Below are positions 31,714 through 40,658 of a DNA stretch of 64,000 bases, in pieces. The translations under genes were made by a program, and so were the position numbers. The stretch spans positions 3,596,157-3,660,156 of the forward strand of contig NZ_ARVW01000001.1 in the NCBI RefSeq assembly GCF_000384315.1, given 5' to 3'. The notes beneath the pieces were generated by a model. The model did not search any database. It was given only the letters and a program-made list of their open reading frames with translations, and was not told the DNA's origin. Numbering within the stretch: the stretch's first letter is position 1; each line of letters opens with the position of its first letter. Source of the stretch: Amycolatopsis nigrescens CSC17Ta-90. Lineage in GTDB: Bacteria > Actinomycetota > Actinomycetes > Mycobacteriales > Pseudonocardiaceae.

Positions 31714-34700
31714 GCTTGTCCCGCCACAAGGCGATCTTCGCCAGCAGCAGCAACGCTTTCGCCGCGCCGGGCCAGTGCTGGATCTCCTGGCACAACGCCA
31801 GCGCGGTCCTGGCCAGCGCGGTCGCCTCGGCACCGTTGCCCGCGCGCACCTCGAACTCCCCCAGCGCGAGCAGCGTGCGCGCCTCCAGTACGCGGAAACC
31901 GTTGTCCCGGTTGAGGCTCAGCGCGAGCCGGAGATCGTCGAACCGGTCCGCCCGCTCGGCGAACCTGGTGGCCACCTCGGCCAGCGCGCGCGGGTCGGCG
32001 CTCTCGTGCCCGGCCTGCAGGGCCTGGCGGTGCAGGCTGAGCGCGTTCTGCTCGCCTTCGCCGTGCCCGGACAGCGTGGCCAGCAGGCTCAGCGCCTCCG
32101 CGAGCACGTTGCGCGACTTGGTCTCCACCGCCATTTCGCGGGCCAGCTCGGCCTGTTCGGCGGCCTCCGGGTAGCGGCCGCTCTGCAGGTGGCCGTTCGC
32201 CAGATTGACCCTGGCGTTCGCTTCGTGGCTGCGGTTGCCGGTGCGCCGGTTGAGCTCCACGCTGCGGGCGAGGTTCCGGATCGCCCGCTCGTTCTCGCCG
32301 AGGTCCAGCAGCGCCAGGCCGAGGTTGGTGTGCGCGTTCGCGGTCCAGAAGCCGTTGCCGGCCCGCTCGCTCAGCGTCAGCGCCGGCTCCAGCTGAGCCA
32401 CCGCCTCCGGCAACCGGCCGAGCTGCCAGAACACGCTGCCAAGGTTGCTGCGGGCGGTGCACTCGATACCGGGTTCGCCGGCCAGCTTGGCCAGTTTCAC
32501 CGCGTGCCGCAGGCAGTCGATGCTTTCGTCGGAACGGTGCAGCTTGTGGTAGACGGCGCCGAGCTGCACCAGCGAAGCCGCTTCGGCGGTCCGCCAGCCG
32601 GCCTGCTTGGCCAGTGTCAGCGCGGTGGTCAGGCTGTGCAGCGCCTCCGTGGTCCGCTCCCGCATCCGGTGCAGGTAGCCGAGCGATACCTGAGCCACGG
32701 TCGTGGCCCGCACGTCCCCGTCCAGCCGGGCGGCGGACAACCCGGCCATGGTCACGGTCTGCCATTCGAGGTGGTGCGAGCGCAGCTGGAAGTAGCCGCG
32801 CAGGTTGTCCGACAGCAGCAGCGCGAGGTGGCCGCGGCCGTCCCGCTCGGCGGTTTCGGCGAAGGCCACCACGTTGGCCAGCTCGGTGTCCAGCCAGCGG
32901 AACGCCTCGTCGTCGCCGGCGAAGGTGCGCGGCGGGGCGGCCGAGTCTGGGACCGGCAGCCGCGGGAAGGTCGGCGCCGCCACCGCACCGGCGTGGCAGG
33001 CGCTGCGCAGGTAGTACTCGGCCAGCCTCGCCTCCACCGCGGTTCGCTCGGCTGGGCTCTCCTCGTGCTGCGCGCGGTCCGCCGCGTACTGGCGGAGCAG
33101 GTCGTGGAAGGTGAACCGGCCGGACGGCTGCGGCTCCACCAGGTTCGCCGCGGCGAGTGCCCGCAGCACGCGTTTCGCCGCGTTGTCGGGCAGTCCGGCC
33201 AGCACGGCCGCGGTTTCGGCGCTGAAATCCGGCCCTGGATGCAGCCCCAGCAGTCGGAACACCCGCCGCTGGTCGGCGGGCAGGCGCTGGTAGGACCGGT
33301 CGAAGGTGCCGCGCACGGCGGCGCTGGCGTCCTCGGTCTCCAGCGCGCTCAACGGGTTGTCCTCGCGCAGTTCGGCGGCGTACCCGGTGAGCGTGCTGCC
33401 GGGGTGGTCGATCAGGTTGGCCGCCGCGATGCGCAGCGCGAGCGGGAAGTTCCCGCACAGCCCGGCCAGTTCGGCGGCACCGGCCGGATCGTCGGCGACC
33501 CTGGTCCCGCCGAGCCTGGCGGCCAGCACCTCGACGGCTTCGAGGTGGCGCAGCGGGCCGAGCACGATCCGGCGCGCACCGGCTTCGGCGACCAGGCTGC
33601 TGAGCCGGTCGCGGCTGGTCACCACGGTCAGCCCGCCGGCCCGGCTTGGCAGCAGCGGGCGGATCTGGTCCGCGCCGGCCGCGTTGTCCAGCAGGATCAA
33701 CGGCCGCCGGTCCGCGAGCAGCGAGCGGTACAGCGCAGACGCCGCTTCGGTGTCCAGCGGGATTTCGTCGGCGGGCACGCCCAACGCCCGCAGGAACCCG
33801 GACAGCGCCTCGATCGGGCGCATCGGCTCGCCGCGCGCGTAGCCGCGCAGGTTCACGTAGAGCTGCCCGTCCGGGAACCGCCCGGCGACCCGGTGCGCCC
33901 AGGTGACGGCCAGCGCCGTCTTGCCGGCCCCGCCGGCCCCGGAGACCAGCGCGACCTTGGGGATCTCCCTTTCCAGGCCGAGGAAGTCGTCCAGTGCGGC
34001 GAGTTCGTCGCCGCGCCCGGCGAACCCGCTCGGCGCGGCGGGCAGCTGGGCGGGTGCCGGCAGCGCTGGCGGCGGTTCGGCGGCGGTTTGCGCGCTGGGT
34101 GCCTTGCCCCGCAACAGTTCCGCGTGCGCTTCGGCCAGTGCCGGGCCGGGCAGCACACCGAGGTCGGAGCGCAGCCGTTCCCTGGCAACCTCGAAGTACT
34201 CCAGCGCCTCCGCGGTCCGGTCCGCCGCGTGCAGGGCCCGCAGGAACCCGGCTATCAGCGGCTCCGCGTGCGGGTAGGAGTCCATCGCCGAGCCGAGCCG
34301 CTCGATCACCCCGGACGGCCGGTCCGCGGCCAGTTCGGCCTCGGCCCAGTCGGTGAGCACGCCGATCCGTTGCCGGTGCAGGCCCGCGCGCAGCCGGTCC
34401 GCCCAGTCCCCGGACAGCCCGTCCAGCGGGGTGCCGTGCCATTCGTGCAGAGCCGCGGCGAGCAGTTCCGGGCGGTTTTCCTCGGCGCGCCGCGCCCGTT
34501 CGGCCAAAGCGGTGAACCGGTGCATATCCACTCGTTCAGGGGACACATCCAGCAGATATCCGTTGCCGGCGCGGGACAGTTCGATCTCCGCGGACCGCAG
34601 GCTGCGGCGGAGCCGGGTGATGTAGCTGTAGAGCGCGTTCCGCACTTCCCCCGGCGCCGTTTCACCCCACACCTTGTCGATCAAGTTCTCCGTCGAAACC

Positions 34701-34816
34701 TGCCGCCCGGCCTGCGCCAACAGCACCGCGAGAACGCATTTCTGCTTGGCCGGGCCGAGGTCGAGCAGGCCGCCGTGCACGCGCAGTTCGACCGGGCCCA
34801 GCAGACGGAAATCCAT
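31703..34816 (-). CDS. SARP-type STAND regulator (AfsR-like), copy A
   Basis: This 1037-aa paralogue of the next gene starts at an ATG after GGGAGGG. It has a winged-helix domain (1-95, FRLLGPVELRVHGGLLDLGPAKQK), an activator domain (97-235), Walker A SGAGGAGKTA (about 292-301) with the hhhhD site LILLDNAAGADQIRPLL, and C-terminal TPR repeats such as ANAHTNLGLALLDLGENERA (about 850). Identity with copy B is evident throughout, so the pair arose by tandem duplication. It is divergent from a two-gene unit of unknown function starting at 34933, which may be a target. Ligand sensing through the NB-ARC/TPR part is the family model. Confidence 0.9.
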   Translation of the reverse strand: MDFRLLGPVELRVHGGLLDLGPAKQKCVLAVLLAQAGRQVSTENLIDKVWGETAPGEVRNALYSYITRLRRSLRSAEIELSRAGNGYLLDVSPERVDMHRFTALAERARRAEENRPELLAAALHEWHGTPLDGLSGDWADRLRAGLHRQRIGVLTDWAEAELAADRPSGVIERLGSAMDSYPHAEPLIAGFLRALHAADRTAEALEYFEVARERLRSDLGVLPGPALAEAHAELLRGKAPSAQTAAEPPPALPAPAQLPAAPSGFAGRGDELAALDDFLGLEREIPKVALVSGAGGAGKTALAVTWAHRVAGRFPDGQLYVNLRGYARGEPMRPIEALSGFLRALGVPADEIPLDTEAASALYRSLLADRRPLILLDNAAGADQIRPLLPSRAGGLTVVTSRDRLSSLVAEAGARRIVLGPLRHLEAVEVLAARLGGTRVADDPAGAAELAGLCGNFPLALRIAAANLIDHPGSTLTGYAAELREDNPLSALETEDASAAVRGTFDRSYQRLPADQRRVFRLLGLHPGPDFSAETAAVLAGLPDNAAKRVLRALAAANLVEPQPSGRFTFHDLLRQYAADRAQHEESPAERTAVEARLAEYYLRSACHAGAVAAPTFPRLPVPDSAAPPRTFAGDDEAFRWLDTELANVVAFAETAERDGRGHLALLLSDNLRGYFQLRSHHLEWQTVTMAGLSAARLDGDVRATTVAQVSLGYLHRMRERTTEALHSLTTALTLAKQAGWRTAEAASLVQLGAVYHKLHRSDESIDCLRHAVKLAKLAGEPGIECTARSNLGSVFWQLGRLPEAVAQLEPALTLSERAGNGFWTANAHTNLGLALLDLGENERAIRNLARSVELNRRTGNRSHEANARVNLANGHLQSGRYPEAAEQAELAREMAVETKSRNVLAEALSLLATLSGHGEGEQNALSLHRQALQAGHESADPRALAEVATRFAERADRFDDLRLALSLNRDNGFRVLEARTLLALGEFEVRAGNGAEATALARTALALCQEIQHWPGAAKALLLLAKIALWRDKRDD

Positions 34817-34932
34817 CGGCCCTCCCCGGTCGGTGTTGTACAAGGTTCGTTCAAGGTTCCCACCCAGTGCGGCCGAGCAGGCTATCCGGCATCGAGCGGT
34901 TCGAAAAGCGCGGACCGGAAAAGGGGGTGGCC

Positions 34933-35370
34933 GTGCGGGATTCCGAGATCGAGATGGCCCAGGTGCGGGCGGCCGAGGGAATCGTGGCCGACGGTATCGA
35001 ACAGATGCGGGAGATCGCCAAGAGAATCTACGCGGACGAGGGCGTGGTCGAGGTGGAGACCTGTATTCGGCTCGGCGGGCACGGCAGGGCGCTGGCCGAG
35101 ATCCTCGGCCAGCTGCGCCAGGACCTGACCAGGCTGCGTTCCGAAGACGACGGCATCGCCGCCCGCACCGGCGCGCACGCGGCCGAGTTCGACCTGGTCT
35201 GGCAGACCGTCCGGGACCGGCTCGGGGCCAGGGTTTCGCGTGCGCTGGACGCCGAAACCGGATCTTCGCTGGAGGACAGGGCCGCGGACTACCGGCGCCG
35301 CACCGAGCTGTACGGGACCCAGCCGGTGACCGTGCCGGATCAGCTTCTCCGCTCGTCGCGGCGCTGGTGA
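34933..35370 (+). CDS. Hypothetical helical protein, first gene of unit divergent from SARP genes
   Basis: This 145-aa protein begins at a GTG at 34933 preceded by AAGGGGGTGG; an earlier GTG at 34867 is possible. It is predicted mostly helical and charged (RDSEIEMAQVRAAEGIVADG, then GHGRALAEILGQLRQDLTRL), perhaps coiled-coil. There is no signal peptide or membrane segment. It is not recognised as a family. Its stop overlaps the ATG of the next gene (TGATG), so the two products probably work together. Confidence 0.68.
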   Translation: MRDSEIEMAQVRAAEGIVADGIEQMREIAKRIYADEGVVEVETCIRLGGHGRALAEILGQLRQDLTRLRSEDDGIAARTGAHAAEFDLVWQTVRDRLGARVSRALDAETGSSLEDRAADYRRRTELYGTQPVTVPDQLLRSSRRW

Positions 35371-36674
35371 TGGGCGTGGTTTTCGGCCGCACACCGCCCC
35401 GTGCCGGCGCCGGTTCCAAGGCAGTGCGCCAGGTTCGCCAGACCGCGCAGCTGGCCGGGCTCGGCGCTGAATACCGGTTGTTCGAGGAACGACCGCAGCG
35501 CCCGGGTGCAGTGCTGGCGGTCTACCAGCACGGCCTGGTCTACCTGCCGAACCGGTGGGAGCTGCACGTGCTGCCGTGGCGGGAGATCGCCGGGATCGAC
35601 CTGCAGCGGCGGCCAGGTACGAAGGTGCTGACCGGCGTCTGCCTCCGTCCGGCGGTCGGCCAGGAGGTGAGCTTCGCCCCGGAGGTTTTCGAGCGGTGGC
35701 CGGGGGTTTCCGGCAGCGAGGTGCTGGACCTGGTGTCCGCCAGGTTCGACCAGCTCGGCGCCGAGGTGCGCACCGCGCTGGACCGCGGCGGCCGGGTCCC
35801 GTGGGGTGCGCTCGAACTGGACGCCAGCGGGGTGCACGCGCCGGGGTACAGCCTGTGGTGGCGGGAGCTGACCCGGGTGCAGGACCTGTCCGACCGGCTG
35901 CTGCTGTTCGATTCCGGGGCCAGACACCAGGCGGCGTTGCACGTGCCGGCGGACGAGATCCCGAGCCGAATGCTGCTGCTGGACCTGGCGGAGGAGCAGT
36001 ACCTCGCGCTGCACGGCGAACCGCTGCCGGTGCACCAGCGCCGGGCCAACCCGCAGTTCGGCCGGGTGTTCCACTCCCTCGACCTCGGCCGGCTCCAGCC
36101 GCCGGAGTCCAGCCGCGTGCCCCGGCTGCGGGAGAGCGCGTTCCGGCGTGGCCTGCACGGCGCTCCTCGTTGGTACACCTCGGAAACCGGGTTCCACAGC
36201 CTGGCGCTGTACAACCACGGTTTCGCGCTGGCGGTGGATTCGGTGAACTCGGTGACCGCCTACCACTGGGACGACGTGGACCGGGTCGCCACGCACGACT
36301 TCGAAGTGGTGGCGCACGGCGAGCCGGTGCTGAACGAGCTGCTCTTCCCCGGTGCGCGGAAGTGGCTTGCCTCCGCCGTGCTGGAGACGCATTCCGGCTA
36401 TCTGCTGGACAGGGCCGAAGCCGAGTTCGGCAAGGGCCGCACCTTCCGGCTCGGCTCGGTGCTGCTCGGCCGGGACGGTTTCGGCTACCGGGGCTGGACG
36501 CACCGCTGGGAGCAGGTGGTGTCGGTGGGCACCAGCGGCGGCGAGGCCAAGTCGGCGCCGGCGGTGACGGTGCGGATCGAGGGTGAGGACACGCTCCGGA
36601 TCGAGGCCGCCGAACTCGGCAACGCACAGGCCTTCCTCACACTGGCGAATTTGCTCGGCGGTCGTCGTCGATAG
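35370..36674 (+). CDS. Hypothetical protein with repeated PH-like beta domains
   Basis: This 434-aa protein is predicted soluble. Three to four segments share a beta-rich pattern in which a hydrophobic strand is followed by W-x-E or W-x-D-V-x-x-V: GLVYLPNRWELHVLPWREIAGID (about 55), LWWRELTRVQDLSD, HGFALAVDSVNSVTAYHWDD (about 290) and RWEQVVSVG (about 390). That resembles bacterial PH-like domains such as DUF6585, an inference from pattern only. The start is coupled to the previous gene. It may sense or tether something at the membrane surface; no enzyme motif is seen. Confidence 0.65.
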   Translation: MGVVFGRTPPRAGAGSKAVRQVRQTAQLAGLGAEYRLFEERPQRPGAVLAVYQHGLVYLPNRWELHVLPWREIAGIDLQRRPGTKVLTGVCLRPAVGQEVSFAPEVFERWPGVSGSEVLDLVSARFDQLGAEVRTALDRGGRVPWGALELDASGVHAPGYSLWWRELTRVQDLSDRLLLFDSGARHQAALHVPADEIPSRMLLLDLAEEQYLALHGEPLPVHQRRANPQFGRVFHSLDLGRLQPPESSRVPRLRESAFRRGLHGAPRWYTSETGFHSLALYNHGFALAVDSVNSVTAYHWDDVDRVATHDFEVVAHGEPVLNELLFPGARKWLASAVLETHSGYLLDRAEAEFGKGRTFRLGSVLLGRDGFGYRGWTHRWEQVVSVGTSGGEAKSAPAVTVRIEGEDTLRIEAAELGNAQAFLTLANLLGGRRR

Positions 36675-36694
36675 GGCCGGTAGGGTTGCGGCCG

Positions 36695-38116
36695 ATGGAT
36701 CCCGAGAGCCTGCGCACGTCGGTGCGAACGGCGTGGCGCGGAGACGCGTTGCGCAGCCTGTCCGATTTCGTCCGGATTCCCGCCCTTTCCCCCGCCTTCG
36801 ACGCGGACTGGGTGAGCAGCAAATACCTGCACGAGGCCGTGGAGCACGTACGCGGCTGGCTGGAGTCGCGGCGGCTACCCGGCGCGTCGGTGGAAGTGGT
36901 GGAGCTGCCGGGGCGCACCCCGCTGCTGCTGGCCGATATACCCGGTACCGCTGGTACTACAGCGGGCGAAGCTGGTGACACTACGGTCATCTACGGCCAT
37001 CTGGACAAGCAGCCCGCGGCCGGTGAATGGTCGCCGGGACTGGACCCGTGGACCCCGGTGATCCGGGACGGCCGGCTCTACGGCCGCGGCGCCGGCGACG
37101 ACGGCTACGCGGCCTACGCCGCGGCGACCGCGCTGGAGGCGCTGCACACGGCGGGTGGTTCGTACACCCGGACGGTGCTCCTGCTGGAAGCCTGCGAGGA
37201 GTCCGGCAGCCCGGATCTGGCCGCGTACCTCGACCTGCTCGCCGACCGGCTGGGCACGGTCGGGCTGGTGGTCTGCCTCGACATCGCGGGCGGGGACTAC
37301 GAACGGCTCTGGCTGGCCACTTCGCTGCGCGGGATGGCGTCGCTCGACCTGACCGTGCGGGTGCTGGACTCCGGGATGCACTCCGGGCACGCCAGCGGCA
37401 TGGTGGTCAGCTCGTTCCGAGTGCTGCGGGAGCTGCTGGACCGGATCGAGGACCCGCGCACGGGTGAGCTCAAGCTGCCCGAACTGCACGCGGAGGTGCC
37501 GGCGGACCGGCTGGCCGAGGTGCGCGCCGCGGTGGCCGAGGGGCTGCTGGAACCGGCGCTCCCGCTGGCCGAAGGCGTCCGCCCGCTTTCGGACGACCGG
37601 GCCGAGCTGATCCTGGGCAACACCTGGCGCACGACGCTTTCGGTCACCGGCGCGGCCGGGCTGCCCGCGCTGGAGGACGCCGGGAACGTGTTGCGGCCCT
37701 ACACCACGCTCAAGCTCAGCCTGCGGCTGCCGCCGACCACCGACGGGGACGTCGCGTTGCGGGCGGTGCAACGGGCACTGCTGGCGGACCCGCCGATGGG
37801 CGCGCGGGTCGAGGTGGCGAGGCCGGCCGCGGCGAGCGGCTGGAACGCGCCCGCGCTCGCCCCCTGGCTGGAGTCCACTTTGGACGAAACGAGCGCGGAG
37901 GTGTTCGGCAGGCCGTGGCGCGCGCTCGGCATGGGCGGCACCATCCCGTTCCTCGGCCTGTTCGCGGACGCGTACCCGGCGGCGCAGTTCGTGGTCACCG
38001 GGCCGCGCGGACCTGGCAACAACGCGCACGTACCGGACGAATGGCTGCATCTGGCGCAGACCGAACGGGTCACCGAGGCGGTGGCCAGGATCCTGCATTC
38101 GCACGCTGCCGCCTAG
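36695..38116 (+). CDS. M20 family metallopeptidase (dipeptidase-like), copy 1
   Basis: This 473-aa protein has the M20 di-zinc motifs: YGHLDKQP with His102 and Asp104, GRGAGDDGYAAY with the bridging Asp near 135-136, LEACEESGSPDL with catalytic Glu168/Glu169, and HVPDEWLHL with a metal His near the C-terminus. The insert at about 220-340 is the dimerisation lid domain. The ATG at 36695 is preferred to the TTG at 36686. The family cleaves dipeptides or related amides in the cytosol. Its paralogue follows 7 nt downstream, and the two are close enough in sequence to be a tandem duplication. Confidence 0.9.
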   Translation: MDPESLRTSVRTAWRGDALRSLSDFVRIPALSPAFDADWVSSKYLHEAVEHVRGWLESRRLPGASVEVVELPGRTPLLLADIPGTAGTTAGEAGDTTVIYGHLDKQPAAGEWSPGLDPWTPVIRDGRLYGRGAGDDGYAAYAAATALEALHTAGGSYTRTVLLLEACEESGSPDLAAYLDLLADRLGTVGLVVCLDIAGGDYERLWLATSLRGMASLDLTVRVLDSGMHSGHASGMVVSSFRVLRELLDRIEDPRTGELKLPELHAEVPADRLAEVRAAVAEGLLEPALPLAEGVRPLSDDRAELILGNTWRTTLSVTGAAGLPALEDAGNVLRPYTTLKLSLRLPPTTDGDVALRAVQRALLADPPMGARVEVARPAAASGWNAPALAPWLESTLDETSAEVFGRPWRALGMGGTIPFLGLFADAYPAAQFVVTGPRGPGNNAHVPDEWLHLAQTERVTEAVARILHSHAAA

Positions 38117-38123
38117 TGGCAGG

Positions 38124-39554
38124 ATGGCCTGCGTGGAGCAGCGAATCGTACATGAGACCGTGACCCGGCTCTGGACCGAAGACGTGATACCGAGCCTGTC
38201 CGCGCTGGTGGAGATCCCCGCGCTGTCGCCGATGTTCGACGCCGACTGGGCGCTTTCCGGCCATCTCGCCGCGGCCGTGGAGCACGTCCGGGAGTGGATC
38301 ACCGCGCGGCAGTTGCCCGGTGCGACGCTCGAGGTCGTCCAGTTGCCGGGACGCACCCCGGTGCTGCTGGTGGACGTCCCGGCCAGTACCGGAGCGGAAG
38401 ACAAGGGCACCGTGCTGCTCTACGGCCACCTGGACAAGCAGCCGCCGGTCGGCGGCTGGGCCGACGGGCTCGGCCCGTGGAAGCCGGTGCTCGAAGACGG
38501 CAAGCTCTACGGCCGCGGGTCCGCCGACGACGGTTACGCCGGGTACGCGGCCATTGCCGCGCTGGAAGCGGTCCGCGCGGCGGGCGGCGAGCACGCGCGG
38601 GCGGTGGTGCTGCTGGAGACCGGCGAGGAGTCCGGCAGCCCGGACCTGCCCGCCTACCTGGAGCACCTGGAAGACCGGCTGGGTCGGGTGTCCTTCGTGA
38701 TCTGCCTCGACTCCGGTGGCAACGACTACCAGCGGCTCTGGCTGACCACCAGCCTGCGCGGGTTGGCGCAGGTGCACGTCACCGTGCGCGTGCTGGACTC
38801 CTCGCAGCACTCCGGACTGGCCAGCGGGGTGGTGGTCAGCTCCTTCCGGGTGCTGCGCCTGCTGCTGGACCGGATCGAGGACGCGGCCACCGGCGCGCTC
38901 AAGCTCGACGAGCTCAACGCGCCCATCCCGGCGAACCGGCAGGAGGAGGCCAAGGCCGCCGCGGCACTCGCGCCCGGCTCGTTCCGTACCACGTTCCCGC
39001 TGGTCGAAGGCTCCCGCCCGGTGGCCGACGACGAGCTGGAGCTGATGCTGAACAACGCCTGGCGGCCGACGCTGTCCGTGACCGGCGCGTCCGGTCTGCC
39101 GGAGCCCGCCGACGCCGGCAACGTGCTGCGCGACTCGACCACGCTGGCGCTGAGCTTCCGCCTCCCGCCGACCGCGGACGCCCATGCCGCGCTGGCGGCG
39201 ATCAAGGAGCGGCTCACCACCGACGTGCCCTACGGCGCGAAGGTCGAGCTTTCCGGGTTGGAGACCGGCGCCGGCTGGAACGCGCCGGACGCCGAGCCCT
39301 GGCTGGCGGACGCGCTGGAGCGGGTCAGCGAGCAGGTGTTCGGCGAGCCGTGGAGCAGCCTCGGCCTCGGCGGCTCGATCCCGTTCATGGGGCTGCTCGC
39401 GGAGAAGTACCCGGACGCGCAGTTCCTGGTGACCGGCGCGCTCGGCCCTGACTCCAACGCGCACGTGCCGGACGAGTGGCTGCACCTGGCGCAGGCCCAG
39501 CGCGTCACCGAGGCCGTCGCGCACATCCTCGCCGCCCACGCCGCGCACTCCTGA
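38124..39554 (+). CDS. M20 family metallopeptidase (dipeptidase-like), copy 2
   Basis: This protein is up to 476 aa and is paralogous to the preceding gene. Metal and catalytic motifs are preserved: YGHLDKQPPVGGW, GRGSADDGYAGY, LETGEESGSPDL, CLDSGGNDYQRLW and SNAHVPDEWLHLAQ. It lacks the Gly/Thr/Ala-rich insertion seen near residues 85-95 of copy 1. The start may be the ATG at 38124 or the GTG at 38133, which has AGGATGG before it and aligns better with copy 1. Substrate specificity may have diverged between the two. A hairpin at 39562 follows the stop by 7 nt. Confidence 0.9.
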   Translation: MACVEQRIVHETVTRLWTEDVIPSLSALVEIPALSPMFDADWALSGHLAAAVEHVREWITARQLPGATLEVVQLPGRTPVLLVDVPASTGAEDKGTVLLYGHLDKQPPVGGWADGLGPWKPVLEDGKLYGRGSADDGYAGYAAIAALEAVRAAGGEHARAVVLLETGEESGSPDLPAYLEHLEDRLGRVSFVICLDSGGNDYQRLWLTTSLRGLAQVHVTVRVLDSSQHSGLASGVVVSSFRVLRLLLDRIEDAATGALKLDELNAPIPANRQEEAKAAAALAPGSFRTTFPLVEGSRPVADDELELMLNNAWRPTLSVTGASGLPEPADAGNVLRDSTTLALSFRLPPTADAHAALAAIKERLTTDVPYGAKVELSGLETGAGWNAPDAEPWLADALERVSEQVFGEPWSSLGLGGSIPFMGLLAEKYPDAQFLVTGALGPDSNAHVPDEWLHLAQAQRVTEAVAHILAAHAAHS

Positions 39555-39561
39555 CCCCAAG

Positions 39562-39617
39562 GGCAAATAGCCGACTTCTTGCCCTTGTCCCCAGGGGCAA
39601 AAAGTCGGCTATTTGCC
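39562..39617. terminator. Large hairpin, bidirectional terminator (GGCAAATAGCC family)
   Basis: Arms of 23 nt (39562-39584 and 39595-39617) pair with one mismatch around a 10-nt loop; the outer part is GGCAAATAGCCGACTT and its complement. It lies between the convergent M20 and iron-uptake lipoprotein genes, ending 2 nt before the stop of the latter. A shorter relative is at 10158-10181. Confidence 0.85.
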
Positions 39618-39619
39618 GG

Positions 39620-40624
39620 TCAAGTGCCGGAGAAGCGGCGGAGGTCGGCGGTGACCTTGGTCAGCTGGTCGGTGAAGGCCCGGTAGCTCAGCGGCGACTC
39701 GGAGTTCCAGCCGATCAGCCGGCCCGCCTTGACCGCGGGCAGCTGCGACCAGGTGGCGTTGCCGGTGAGGTCCTGCGGGGTCAGTGAGCCGAACCGGTTG
39801 TCGTACATGATCACGTCGGCCGGGTAGCGGTTCACGTTCTCCCAGCTCAGCTGCTCGTAGTAGCCGGTCGCGTCCGGCTTCTCCGGCACCACCACCTGCA
39901 TGCCCTGCTGCGCGAAGTGCTTGATCGACGGCATCGCCGGCGGGTTGACGACGTACACCGCGTCCTTCAGCGCGGCGATCCCCATCACCCTCAGGCTCGA
40001 CGTCCGCTTCGCGACTTCGGCGAACTCCGCGTCCGCCCGCTGGAACGCCGCCTTCGCCTCGGTCACCGCGGGTGCGTTCAGGTCGGCGCCGAGGGCCTTG
40101 GCCAGTGCGGCGAACTTCTCGATGCCCTGCGGTGTGGTCAGGCCCTGGATGTCGATGCCGGCGCTGGGGGCGGCCTTGTCGATCTGGCCGGCCTGCTCCT
40201 TGGGCACGTACCACAGCTCGTTGTCCACGTACATCACGCTGACCAGCAATTGCGGGTTGAGCGAGAGGTACTTGTCGGCGTTGAACTCGCCCCAGACGTT
40301 GCCCAGTGACGTGACCGTGTTCAGGTCCACCGCGCCGACCTGCGGGTCCGGCCTGCCGTCTGGCAGCTTGGACGGCCCGAACACGCCGATCGGCCGGATC
40401 CCGTACTCCCACAGCGCGGCCGCGGCGGTCACCTGTGCGACGATCCTGGCCGGGCGTTCGCCGGTCAGGCTGCGGCCGCGGTCGTCGGTGTAGTCCCAGG
40501 TGGCGCCGCCGCCGGTGGGCTGGTCTTCCTGAAAACCGCAGGCGGCCAGTGCGGTGGTGGTGCCGAGCGCGGCCACACCGGTGAGGAAGCCGCGGCGGGA
40601 AAGCCGGATACTCGATGGGGTCAT
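39620..40624 (-). CDS. Iron-siderophore ABC transporter substrate-binding lipoprotein
   Basis: This 334-aa protein has a twin-arginine signal (SRRGFLTG, residues 9-16) running into a lipobox ALAAC with Cys29, so it is Tat-exported and lipid-anchored. The remainder is a type III periplasmic binding fold of the FecB/FhuD class: RSLTGERPARIVAQVTAAAALWEYGIRPIG, the central NVWGEFNADKYLSLNPQLLVS, and a C-terminal lobe with AVKAGRLIGWNSESPLSYRA. It binds ferric siderophore outside the cell for the divergent FecCD permeases. The iron box at 40629 lies 4 nt before its start codon. Confidence 0.92.
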   Translation of the reverse strand: MTPSSIRLSRRGFLTGVAALGTTTALAACGFQEDQPTGGGATWDYTDDRGRSLTGERPARIVAQVTAAAALWEYGIRPIGVFGPSKLPDGRPDPQVGAVDLNTVTSLGNVWGEFNADKYLSLNPQLLVSVMYVDNELWYVPKEQAGQIDKAAPSAGIDIQGLTTPQGIEKFAALAKALGADLNAPAVTEAKAAFQRADAEFAEVAKRTSSLRVMGIAALKDAVYVVNPPAMPSIKHFAQQGMQVVVPEKPDATGYYEQLSWENVNRYPADVIMYDNRFGSLTPQDLTGNATWSQLPAVKAGRLIGWNSESPLSYRAFTDQLTKVTADLRRFSGT

Positions 40625-40628
40625 GGCT

Positions 40629-40647
40629 TAAGGCTAGCCTTGCCTTA
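40629..40647. promoter_or_regulatory. Iron box (IdeR/DmdR-type operator)
   Basis: TAAGGCTAGCCTTGCCTTA is a 19-bp imperfect palindrome with perfect TAAGGC/GCCTTA ends, close to the actinobacterial iron-box consensus TTAGGTTAGGCTAACCTAA. It occupies the 34-nt gap between the divergent lipoprotein and permease genes and can repress both when iron is plentiful. Confidence 0.8.
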
Positions 40648-40658
40648 CTCTAAGCGGC

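Noticed and set aside
31586..35128. An 1180-codon plus-strand open frame across the SARP gene
   Set aside because: It lies opposite a full-length SARP-NB-ARC protein, is low-complexity (Gln/Arg/Gly/Val) and has no recognisable domain; it is a third-position GC artefact.
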